The notes under the pieces: model-generated
The model's input: the letters and a program-made list of their open reading frames with translations, nothing else
Told to the model about the DNA's origin: nothing
Database searches by the model: none
Made by a program: the position numbers and the translations under genes
Shown here: positions 49,324 to 57,358 of the stretch, in pieces
Layout: every line of letters begins with the position of its first letter
Numbering within the stretch: the first letter of the stretch is position 1
Origin: Sneathiella aquimaris
GTDB taxonomy: Bacteria > Pseudomonadota > Alphaproteobacteria > Sneathiellales > Sneathiellaceae
Reading direction: 5' to 3'
NCBI RefSeq assembly: GCF_026409565.1
Contig: NZ_CP112881.1
Span: 558,001 to 622,000, forward strand
Length of the DNA: 64,000 nt

Positions 49324-50760
49324 ATGTTTACAGGTAAGCTTGCTGACTATTACGGTAGCGGCAAAACTAGGATGAATTTCTTCACGTTACGTTTTTCTGA
49401 CGTAACTGAAGAAAAAAACCACCACGAAGTGGAGCTCGTCAAAGCTCTGCCAATAATGCGCCTCGCATTATTCGGGGCGGTTTTTATCTATGCTGCCTTC
49501 AGTTTCCTTGACGCTTATGCCATTCCTGAAATCTTCTTTGAAGCTTTGGTTATCCGCTTTGGTATTGTGGTGCCGATCTTTCTGGCCGCCGCGTTTGCCA
49601 CCTTTATCCCGCGCTTGTGGCCATTTTCACAGGTTATTGCGGCCGCGTGTATGCTCGCCTCAGGCTCTGGGGTGATTGCTATGATTGCCCTTGCAGACCC
49701 AATGGGTGGTGCGATCTACTTCGCGGGTCTGGTTCCAGTGATGATTTACTGTTGTTGCGTGCCACCAGTAAGGTTTCTGTATGCTTTATCTGTCACGCTG
49801 TTTTTGTTGGCTTTGTATAACCTGACCGTTTTGGTTCTCAATCCGGCCCCGATTGATGTGGTGTTGGAAAACAACTTCTTTTTGGTGGTTGCTGCGCTGA
49901 TGAATATTTTTGCCAGTTATATCCAGGAACTGGCCCGTCGGCGGGACTACATCAATATGATTTTGCTGGACCACGAACGGGCAAAATCGATGACTTTGGC
50001 CGATAAGGCACAGTCAGCCAACCATGCGAAATCTGAATTCCTGGCCATTATGAGCCATGAACTTCGGACCCCTCTCAATGCGATTATCGGGTTTTCAGAA
50101 ATCCTTGAGAAAGAAATGTTCGGACCCATTGGTACCAGCCAATATAAAGAATATTCTCACGATATTAAAGTGAGCGGCCAACATCTTCTGGCAATTATCA
50201 ACGATATTCTGGACCTGTCTAAAGCCGAGGCGGGTAAGCTCACATTGCAGGAGCAGGATTTGTCGCTGGTTGATCTTGTGAGTTCCAGCCTACGGATTGT
50301 AAGGGATAAAGCGGCAGAGAATGGCGTGCGGATTGCGTTTGATATTCCCTCAATTAACCAAATTGTTTTTGCTGACAGCCGCCTTTTATCTCAGGTCTTT
50401 TTGAATGTTCTGTCGAACGCTGTAAAATTCACGCCTAAAGGCGGATCGGTTACTATCAGTTTCAAGCAGTTTGAAGATGGCGGACTGGATGTTCGGATTG
50501 AAGATACAGGCATTGGCATCGAAGAGGAGAATATCGATAAGGTATTTGCTCCGTTCGTTCAAATCGAAAGCAGTCTTGCCAGAAACTATGAAGGAACCGG
50601 TTTGGGACTGCCTTTATCCAAAAACGTGATGGAGCTCCATGGGGGAAGTATCCGGCTGGAAAGTAAAATCGGGCAGGGAACTGTCGCCCATATTTGCTTC
50701 CCTGCACATCGAAATCGTTTTGAAATGGAGGAGAATAATCTCCTCCATGCGCAGGCCTAA
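49324..50760 (+). CDS. Membrane histidine kinase with integral sensor domain
   Basis: Sensor kinase. N-terminal region has about six hydrophobic helices (roughly 45-62, 75-95, 103-122, 129-146, 150-172, 183-200) with very short loops, so the signal is probably sensed within the membrane. HisKA domain with phospho-acceptor His245 in SHELRTPLNAIIGFSEIL; HATPase with N-box (N361 to N365), DTGIGI (394-399) and GTGLGL (424-429). No receiver domain and no response regulator gene adjacent. Weak ribosome-binding site; an ATG at residue 17 is an alternative start. Convergent, 6 bases from the PilZ-methyltransferase gene. Confidence 0.9.
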   Translation: MFTGKLADYYGSGKTRMNFFTLRFSDVTEEKNHHEVELVKALPIMRLALFGAVFIYAAFSFLDAYAIPEIFFEALVIRFGIVVPIFLAAAFATFIPRLWPFSQVIAAACMLASGSGVIAMIALADPMGGAIYFAGLVPVMIYCCCVPPVRFLYALSVTLFLLALYNLTVLVLNPAPIDVVLENNFFLVVAALMNIFASYIQELARRRDYINMILLDHERAKSMTLADKAQSANHAKSEFLAIMSHELRTPLNAIIGFSEILEKEMFGPIGTSQYKEYSHDIKVSGQHLLAIINDILDLSKAEAGKLTLQEQDLSLVDLVSSSLRIVRDKAAENGVRIAFDIPSINQIVFADSRLLSQVFLNVLSNAVKFTPKGGSVTISFKQFEDGGLDVRIEDTGIGIEEENIDKVFAPFVQIESSLARNYEGTGLGLPLSKNVMELHGGSIRLESKIGQGTVAHICFPAHRNRFEMEENNLLHAQA

Positions 50761-50766
50761 AGTCTA

Positions 50767-52251
50767 CTACTCGGGTTTGGTCACATACAGAATGTGGCAA
50801 TGATTGGTTTTGTCTGCCTGAACTTCCAGTTTCGCGTCAGCAGGAATGTTTTTGGCCATCGCCAGCATTTCTTCCTCCGTCCGATATTCCAACTGCCAAT
50901 CCGTGACGAACTCGACTTGCCATTCCAGGCTTTTGTCTGAATCCTTCATACTCCCAATCATCAAGGTTCCGCCGGGCTTTAGGTTCTGGTACAGGTCGCG
51001 GACCATGCGTTCAGCCCGTTTGTCTGTCAAATAATCAACCAAGCCCACCGCGTAGATAACATCCTGTGCTTCAATTTTTTTGAACAGATTGCCTGCCGCG
51101 AGGAATTCAATAAATGTTGCGTGTAGACATTTCACTGAAGCCCGACCGTCAAGACGGGATACCTGCGGATAACAATTCTTGTAAGCATAGTTCAGGGCGT
51201 CATGGTCCTGATCGATTAATGTGAACTGAACCGACGGTGATAACGTATATCCGTGTAGGAAGTTTGCGGCTTCCTGAGCAGGGCCACAGCCCAGACTTGC
51301 GACCTTGAATTCAGCGTGGCCTTTTTCCTGAGCCTTCGATGCGAGCTCAGCAAGCTTCTGCTTCACCATGGTCATCCGTGTTGCAATAAACTCGCCTGTT
51401 GAGGTTCCCAGTTTATGGCATAGCTTGTCATGGGCCGTATCCCCCAGCAGAGCCAGGTTATAGGCATAGTTCATCACCTGAAAATCTCCTGGATAGCCAA
51501 GAGGCTTCATATAGGCCCGCCACCAGCTGGCGCCGCTCATCAGTTTTGGCGTGAGGGTATTTTCAGTGTATCGTTTGGCGGCTTTGATTGCGTTCGGATC
51601 GGATCGCATTTTATTCAGTTCGACCATTCCACGTTCTGAAATTTTCTTCCAGCGGGCATGAACCTCTTCTTCACAGCTGAGGATAATATCCTGGATACGT
51701 TCATCGCGTCTCGGCGCATTCGCGGGGATGTCTCGTTCTACCTTTTCCAGGGTGTTCCGTGTTGAACGGAGCAGGTAAACAGCATCAGCGATAATGGTTT
51801 TGTAGGCGTCAGAAACCTGAATAGATAGATCCTGCATGCCAGACTGGATCCGCCGCTTCAGGGCAATGTCGTCATGATGGTCCAGGATATTCTGGATATC
51901 GAGATACCCTTTGGTTAGTTCAACCGCGACTTTCTGCTTTCCTTCATGGGCTTCGACTCTTGAGATTTTCCCTTTCCCCTGGAAAATTTCACTACTGCCG
52001 AGTTTCAGTTTGACGGGCAGGTCGCTTTCGTTCTCTGCGTCCCAAGGAGCTTTTTCCGGGCATACAAAACTAAGCCCGCTCATGCTCATGTCAAATATCT
52101 CGAAGGATTTATCATCAACATCGACAACGACGGACATGTCCTGCATAACAACCGATGCGCGAAAACGTTCGGCTCGATAGAAAACGCGCTTGCCCTGGCC
52201 GCCTGTAAGTTCTTCATAATGCTTCATTTTACCGTTACTCTCACTCTTCAT
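50767..52251 (-). CDS. PilZ domain fused to PhcB-like SAM-dependent methyltransferase
   Basis: Two-part protein. N-terminal PilZ domain with both c-di-GMP-binding motifs intact: RVFYR (22-26) and DMSMSG (54-59, fitting D/NxSxxG). A helical middle (about 130-230) leads to a methyltransferase domain with KPLGYPGDF (249-257), the SAM loop ASLGCGP (318-324), acidic IDQDHD near 346 and LKPGG (424-428). The C-terminal part resembles, from memory, the PhcB-like family that makes 3-hydroxypalmitate methyl ester in Ralstonia. Start uncertain: ATG at 52251 used; a TTG at 52302 and ATG at 52227 are alternatives. No adjacent operon partner on this strand. Confidence 0.72.
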   Translation of the reverse strand: MKSESNGKMKHYEELTGGQGKRVFYRAERFRASVVMQDMSVVVDVDDKSFEIFDMSMSGLSFVCPEKAPWDAENESDLPVKLKLGSSEIFQGKGKISRVEAHEGKQKVAVELTKGYLDIQNILDHHDDIALKRRIQSGMQDLSIQVSDAYKTIIADAVYLLRSTRNTLEKVERDIPANAPRRDERIQDIILSCEEEVHARWKKISERGMVELNKMRSDPNAIKAAKRYTENTLTPKLMSGASWWRAYMKPLGYPGDFQVMNYAYNLALLGDTAHDKLCHKLGTSTGEFIATRMTMVKQKLAELASKAQEKGHAEFKVASLGCGPAQEAANFLHGYTLSPSVQFTLIDQDHDALNYAYKNCYPQVSRLDGRASVKCLHATFIEFLAAGNLFKKIEAQDVIYAVGLVDYLTDKRAERMVRDLYQNLKPGGTLMIGSMKDSDKSLEWQVEFVTDWQLEYRTEEEMLAMAKNIPADAKLEVQADKTNHCHILYVTKPE

Positions 52252-52560
52252 TCGGTTGAAATATTCCGAATAAGTTACATGGGACGTTTTGAGTTCTCTC
52301 AAATGACGACTTTTACAGTTCGGTTACGAAACATTATTAGTTGATCGGCTTTTAGCCGTTTGTCCCAACAACAATATCGACGCCAAAATTAATAGCGTTA
52401 ACAAATCATTAAAAAATTATAAGGGTAATTTCCAGTTTAAAACAACAGAGAATATTCAATTAAGAGTATACTAATATACGGATACTAGATATGGTGTTGA
52501 AAATATTAACCATAACTGTACATAGAAAATGGGGGCTTTGGTACACTTTGAAGTGTTGCG
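52252..52560 (+). other. AT-rich gap with a perfect hairpin; no gene seen
   Basis: 309 bases between the PilZ-methyltransferase start and the rppH end, visibly lower in G+C than the flanks. It should hold the promoter of the methyltransferase gene. A perfect inverted repeat CGGCT-TTT-AGCCG lies at 52346-52358, and TATAC-type repeats around 52467-52480. I see no tRNA, no credible small ORF and no clear terminator for rppH. Confidence 0.5.
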
Positions 52561-53034
52561 TTAGTCGAAGTGAGAAGAGAATCTCTCGACAATTTTTTTG
52601 TAGATTTCTTTCTTGAACGGAACGATCTCGGAAACCAGGTTTTCAGGTGCTGACCACTTCCATTCAGAAAATTCAGGATGTTCGGTGGCTATGTTTATCT
52701 CAGAATCCTTGCCTTTGAAGCGAAACAGGAACCATTTTTGCTTCTGTCCCCGGTATTTTCCCTTCCAGATATTACCAATTAGATGATTCGGTAAATCATA
52801 AGTCAGCCAGTCCTCGGTTTCAGCGATCAGATCGGCATTGTCCGTGCCGATCTCTTCCAGCATTTCGCGAATGGCAGCGTCTCGTGGAGATTCACCATGG
52901 TCAATCCCGCCTTGTGGCATTTGCCAATAGTCGGAAGGCATATCAATGCGTTTACCAACAAAAACTTCGTTCTTCGCATTCAGCACCATAATACCGGCAC
53001 AGGGGCGATACGGCAGATCTCTCGCTTCAGTCAT
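52561..53034 (-). CDS. rppH: RNA pyrophosphohydrolase RppH
   Basis: Removes pyrophosphate from 5'-triphosphate mRNA ends, triggering decay. YRPCAGIMVLNAKNEVFVGK start and a complete NUDIX box: G42, E48, R56-E57, E60-E61, G63 within QGGIDHGESPRDAAIREMLE. WQMPQGG precedes it as in the family. 157 aa. Starts within the yibQ stop (ATGA overlap), last of the minus-strand series from obgE. Confidence 0.95.
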   Translation of the reverse strand: MTEARDLPYRPCAGIMVLNAKNEVFVGKRIDMPSDYWQMPQGGIDHGESPRDAAIREMLEEIGTDNADLIAETEDWLTYDLPNHLIGNIWKGKYRGQKQKWFLFRFKGKDSEINIATEHPEFSEWKWSAPENLVSEIVPFKKEIYKKIVERFSSHFD

Positions 53035-54593
53035 TGGATTTCCTGTCGATTAACGGCTGCGGAAACGGGCACTAAGACATATCCTTTCCGCGTGAGCGTT
53101 TGGGCCCAGCGGTTTATCCGATCCAAAGTGACCGGATAGGGATAGCCAATGCCGACAGCGGTGCCGGTAAAGCGGGCAATTCTTTCAAGGTCGGCCAGCC
53201 GCGCGTCAATCGTTGCCCGATCGGCTTTATGATCCAGAAAGCGATTATTGATCGCAACGGGTATGTTCAATTTCGCGGCCGTTGGGCCGGCGATGCTTTT
53301 GGCAGAGGTGCGCCCATCCAGGAATAAAAGGCCCCGTTCCTTAATAACGTTTAAAATAGGAGCGATATCATCCGGTGATGCAGTAAACCGGGAGCCCATC
53401 TGATTGGTAACACCTGAATAGCCGGTAAAGCGTCCCAGCATCCATTCTAGCCGTTTCAGATTTTCCCGATCTGTCAGGCTGGTCAGCAGGCTGTGTTCGC
53501 CGGGGTCATTCTTCGGATAGCCAAATGGCTCCATGGGAAGTTGCAGCAGGACTTCGTGCCCGGCAGCGCGCGCCTGCTCAACCCAGCTTTGAAGATCTCG
53601 TCCATGAGGATTGAACGAGAGGGTAACAGAGCCCGGCAGGTTTTGAATGGCCGACCGGGTTGCCTGATTGCTCATACCCATTTCACTCATAACAATCGCA
53701 ATTCTGGGGCGATTGAGAGGATCTTCAAATGGTTTTCGATAGATCCGCCAAGGCTGGCGGCCATCAGTGCTGATTGTCGGTAAAAGACCGTAATCTGATT
53801 TCGACGTCAAGGCAGGGTCCGGGACAGGGGGAAGGGGTGTATCCTCCCCCGGAATTGCTTTCAGCTTTGAAAAACTGGGAACCTGTTTTTCGGCCTTCGG
53901 GCTGGTTGGCTTCGTCGTATCCTTTGCCTCTAGCGGGGTTTCAATGGCTGACGGTTTATCAGGTACACCGCCTTCCGCCTTATCCGTTGGCGGTGGGGCG
54001 GATGGCTTTGCCTCGGAAGTCACTTGGGATGATGGTTCAGCAACCTCTGCTGGTGTTTGGTCGGTTGCCGCCAGCTTTGGCTTTTCAGGAACTGCCTTTG
54101 ACGGCTCAGCGGGAGAAGGCGGGGCTTGCGCCGCATTGTCGGTCTCATCCGATTTTTCTGGATGGGACAGGTCTGGTGTTTTCTCTGCTGTCTTGTTTTG
54201 TTCCGAATCCGGAATGGATGTGTCTTTATCTGTCTCTGAAGAGATGTCCGCCTGAGTTGGTGCTTTTTCAGTAATAGGTTTCTCGTCCGGCGGCAGTGAG
54301 GCCACCGGTTCTTTTTCCGCCTGCAACGCTGGTTCCGCCGCCGTTTCAGTGGACGGTGGCGTGTCCTGAGGGAGCGGCTTCGCTTTGTCTGCTGGTGTCT
54401 CAACCGGAACAGCCACCCCTATTTCGGTGGTCGCTCCAGTGGATTGCAAAGGATCCGTGCCATAGCTTTGCCAGGCAAGCCATCCCCCCAACCCGGCAAC
54501 TGTTAGAAAAAGGAGGCCATACAGAACAGATAAAACCGACAGTCCCTTTCCGGACGCCGGTTTTACCTGCTTATTATTTCCTGTCGTTTTCAA
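53031..54593 (-). CDS. Divergent polysaccharide deacetylase (YibQ/DUF610) with long disordered linker
   Basis: Inner-membrane-anchored envelope protein. A transmembrane helix near residues 17-40 is followed by a 200-residue low-complexity region rich in Pro, Lys, Glu and Ala. The C-terminal domain (about 290-520) is a YibQ-type divergent deacetylase: RPRIAIVMSEMGMSNQATRS, LSFNPHGRDLQSWVEQARAA, HEVLLQLPMEPFGYP and VGIGYPYPVTLDRINRWAQT. Usual neighbour of envC and ctpA. Spans peptidoglycan by its linker, probably; catalytic activity unproven for the family. Confidence 0.88.
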   Translation of the reverse strand: MKTTGNNKQVKPASGKGLSVLSVLYGLLFLTVAGLGGWLAWQSYGTDPLQSTGATTEIGVAVPVETPADKAKPLPQDTPPSTETAAEPALQAEKEPVASLPPDEKPITEKAPTQADISSETDKDTSIPDSEQNKTAEKTPDLSHPEKSDETDNAAQAPPSPAEPSKAVPEKPKLAATDQTPAEVAEPSSQVTSEAKPSAPPPTDKAEGGVPDKPSAIETPLEAKDTTKPTSPKAEKQVPSFSKLKAIPGEDTPLPPVPDPALTSKSDYGLLPTISTDGRQPWRIYRKPFEDPLNRPRIAIVMSEMGMSNQATRSAIQNLPGSVTLSFNPHGRDLQSWVEQARAAGHEVLLQLPMEPFGYPKNDPGEHSLLTSLTDRENLKRLEWMLGRFTGYSGVTNQMGSRFTASPDDIAPILNVIKERGLLFLDGRTSAKSIAGPTAAKLNIPVAINNRFLDHKADRATIDARLADLERIARFTGTAVGIGYPYPVTLDRINRWAQTLTRKGYVLVPVSAAVNRQEIQ

Positions 54594-54623
54594 AAGGCAC
54601 TCGCTGCAATAAGAAAGCTTCGG

Positions 54624-55913
54624 TTAGTTAAATGCTTTTTTCGCAAAGAGTGAAACACCTTTCAACAGATCTTTTGCCCGTAACAGCTGATAATCCTGAA
54701 TTTCTTCATTTTCAGCGGCCTCATCTTCTGCCGTTGCACTGTCTTCTTCAGCGCCATTGGCCAAATGATTTCTGAGATCAGCTTCAGATCGGCGGGCGCC
54801 GTTCTCAAGAACTTCAAGGCGGGATTGTTTGACTTCAATATCCGGAACAATGCCTTTTGCCTGAATGGAAATGCCGGAGGGTGTATAATACCGGGCTGTG
54901 GTCATGCGCATGGCACCGTTGCCTTGCAGCGGAACGATGGTTTGAACAGAGCCTTTACCAAAGCTTTTTGTGCCCAGAATAACAGCGCGGCGATGATCTC
55001 TTAATGCGCCTGCGACAATTTCCGATGCGCTTGCTGAACCACCATTGATAATAACAATAATGGGCTTGCCGTTTATGACATCATCATCCGTCGCGTTATA
55101 CCGCTGAGAATCGCGGGCTTCGCGTCCGCGGGTGGAGACAATTTCACCTTTTTCAAGGAAAGCATCAGAGACGGCAATCGCCTGATCCAGAAGCCCGCCC
55201 GGATTATTTCTAAGATCCAGAATGAGGCCTCTGTAATCTCCGCCGGCTTCTTCCGCCAGATCGCGAATGGTTTTTCTCAGTCCGGTATTCGTTTGTTGTG
55301 TAAAACTGGAAATCCGGACATACAGGATATCATCGTCTTCCAGTCGACCACGAACTGACTGAACAGTGATAATCGCGCGGGTAATTGTGAGTTCAATAGG
55401 TGCTTTGGCACCTTTGCGTCGGATGGTCAGGCCAATATCCGTATCAACCAGACCCCGCATTTTTTCAACAGCATCAGAAAGAGACAGGCCCAGAACGGGT
55501 TCTCCGTCCAGATGGGTAATATAATCGCCAGCCTGAACACCGGCCGCCGCCGCCGGAGTGTCATCAATTGGTGTTACAACCTTTACAAGGCCATTTTCCA
55601 TGGTGACTTCAATGCCGAGCCCTCCAAATTTACCACGGGTCTGAACCTTCATGCCCTGATAATTTTTTGGATTGAGGTAGCTGGAATGCGGGTCCAAAGA
55701 AGCCAACATACCATTAATCGCCGCTTCGATCAGTTTGGCGTCATCCACTTCTTCAACATAATCCTCGCGGATCTTTGCAAAGACATCTCCGAACAGATTG
55801 AGCTGCCGGTATGTTTCAGAGCTGGCTTCTACTTTTCTCTCTGGCGTGGTGATAATCGCCAGAGACAGCGCGATAACTGCTATCGCCATTATGCCCGTAA
55901 AAACATGTCTCAT
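54624..55913 (-). CDS. ctpA: C-terminal processing protease CtpA (S41)
   Basis: Periplasmic serine protease with PDZ domain. N-terminal hydrophobic segment (4-22), DPHSSYLNPKNYQGM, PDZ region GGLGIEVTMENGLVKVVTP with APAAAAGVQAGDYITHLDG-like repeats, and the catalytic core with GGSASASEI (291-299) and Lys320 in GTKSFGKGSVQT. 429 aa. Starts in the envC stop (TAATG). In other bacteria CtpA degrades peptidoglycan hydrolases, consistent with its partner envC. Confidence 0.95.
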   Translation of the reverse strand: MRHVFTGIMAIAVIALSLAIITTPERKVEASSETYRQLNLFGDVFAKIREDYVEEVDDAKLIEAAINGMLASLDPHSSYLNPKNYQGMKVQTRGKFGGLGIEVTMENGLVKVVTPIDDTPAAAAGVQAGDYITHLDGEPVLGLSLSDAVEKMRGLVDTDIGLTIRRKGAKAPIELTITRAIITVQSVRGRLEDDDILYVRISSFTQQTNTGLRKTIRDLAEEAGGDYRGLILDLRNNPGGLLDQAIAVSDAFLEKGEIVSTRGREARDSQRYNATDDDVINGKPIIVIINGGSASASEIVAGALRDHRRAVILGTKSFGKGSVQTIVPLQGNGAMRMTTARYYTPSGISIQAKGIVPDIEVKQSRLEVLENGARRSEADLRNHLANGAEEDSATAEDEAAENEEIQDYQLLRAKDLLKGVSLFAKKAFN

Positions 55914-57358
55914 TATCCACTGACCTTTCTATTTTCCGACGTCAACCAGGGTACTGGATTGACCGGAGATCCCTTAACTCTCAACTCCATATATAGCGTT
56001 GGTTTTCCATTTTTGTCATTCTTCATTTGACCGACAGGTTCACCAGCCAGCAAAAGCTGACCAACAGACCCATCAATGGACCCCATACCGGCGAGAAGAG
56101 TATGATATCCTTCTCCATGATCAATAATCAACAAAAGCCCGTAATTTCTAAAAGGACCAGCAAACGCTATCTGGCCATCATAGGGTGAAATCACGGCGGC
56201 TTCATCTCTTGTTTCGATCACAATTCCGTTTCTTGTACTGGACGACCCGGATTTTCTATATCCTGAAATTATTCTGCCACCGACTGGTAAAGGAAGTGTG
56301 CCTTTTACAGCGGAAAATGGGCGTCCACCGCCAATGGCGGCCAATTCCAGTTTCTTTTCTTCGGCGCGGATCGGTTTTTCAGGGGCTGGCGGCGGCCCTG
56401 ATTTATGAGATGGCACCGGTAGGGGGACAGACGCGACAGTCGGTGCTTGTTTATTGGTCTCCGGTTTTGGTTTTTCTTCTTGTTGTTCAGCAAAGAGTTT
56501 TGAGGCAGCTTCCTTGGCGGCACGCCGTTTTTCCTCTGCCGCCGCGATATCGGACTCAATTTTTTGCCGTTCCTGTTCAAGACGCGCTTTTTTTTCTGTT
56601 TCAAGTCTGTTCATCAAGGCGACAAGATCACGGGCTTCAAGGCTGAGCTTTTGTTGTTGTCGCTCTTCTCGCGCGTTCAAACCGGACAACGCCGCGCGGG
56701 CCGCACTTTTTGAATCCAGTAAAGCGGTCAGTGTTTCCTGCTCTGATCGTCGGTTTTTACGAAGTTCAGCAAACTTCTGTTGCTCACTCAGGAACTGGTC
56801 GCGGAGGTTGGCAAGGGTTTCCAATTGAACCGACAACAGGTCAGCGTCTTTTTTTAGGGCTGGAATTGCCGACCGAAGCAAGGTCGCGGCCCGTAGGTTG
56901 TTGATTAAATTTTCAGGGCTACCGATCAAGCTTCCCTCAGGCTGTCGGGAGAGCTGTAACAAAGCAGAGAGTGTTTTTGCCAACCCCTTATTCTGTTTTG
57001 AAAGTGTCTGAAGGGTTTGCTGCTCAACGTCTGAGATGTCCGCCAGGCGTGTTTCAGTTTCCAGAAGTTTTTTATCAATCCTGGTCAGCCGATTGGCCGC
57101 CGCCACGGATTTTCGCTTAAGCGCGGTTATCTCGCTGGAAAGAAGTTGCAACCGCCCTGCAATTTCATTTTGTCGCTCAGACGAGACGGCAAGCGCTTTT
57201 CGCAATTTTGCGAGTTCTTCATCGGGGCTGGCAGACCAGACCGGCGATGCCAAACAAGTCGTGAAAAGGCCCACAATAATGGCAGCGGCAAGTGTCGCTT
57301 TGGATGGGGGGAAGGTCCTGAGATCAGGACGCTGCACGATTTTCCTGCTTTTCATCAT
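55913..57358 (-). CDS. envC: EnvC-like murein hydrolase activator
   Basis: Periplasmic coiled-coil plus LytM protein. Signal-like hydrophobic stretch (about 20-40), two long coiled-coil regions (45-130 and 170-270), a Pro-rich linker and a C-terminal LytM/M23 domain. The zinc-site positions are degenerate (NGIVIETRDEA and DHGEGYHTLLAG lack the usual His set), so it activates amidases rather than cutting itself. 481 aa. Start overlaps the gpmI end by 35 bases, an unusually long overlap; a GTG at 57337 would shorten it. Confidence 0.9.
   Translation of the reverse strand: MMKSRKIVQRPDLRTFPPSKATLAAAIIVGLFTTCLASPVWSASPDEELAKLRKALAVSSERQNEIAGRLQLLSSEITALKRKSVAAANRLTRIDKKLLETETRLADISDVEQQTLQTLSKQNKGLAKTLSALLQLSRQPEGSLIGSPENLINNLRAATLLRSAIPALKKDADLLSVQLETLANLRDQFLSEQQKFAELRKNRRSEQETLTALLDSKSAARAALSGLNAREERQQQKLSLEARDLVALMNRLETEKKARLEQERQKIESDIAAAEEKRRAAKEAASKLFAEQQEEKPKPETNKQAPTVASVPLPVPSHKSGPPPAPEKPIRAEEKKLELAAIGGGRPFSAVKGTLPLPVGGRIISGYRKSGSSSTRNGIVIETRDEAAVISPYDGQIAFAGPFRNYGLLLIIDHGEGYHTLLAGMGSIDGSVGQLLLAGEPVGQMKNDKNGKPTLYMELRVKGSPVNPVPWLTSENRKVSG

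Noticed and set aside
49324-50760. Firm assignment of the kinase as PhcS
   Set aside because: Membrane helices plus HisKA/HATPase are common to many kinases; only its position next to the methyltransferase suggests this, so it is left unnamed.
52491-52560. Small ORF beginning MVLKILTITVHRK in the AT-rich gap
   Set aside because: No ribosome-binding site, and the frame simply runs into the antisense of rppH.
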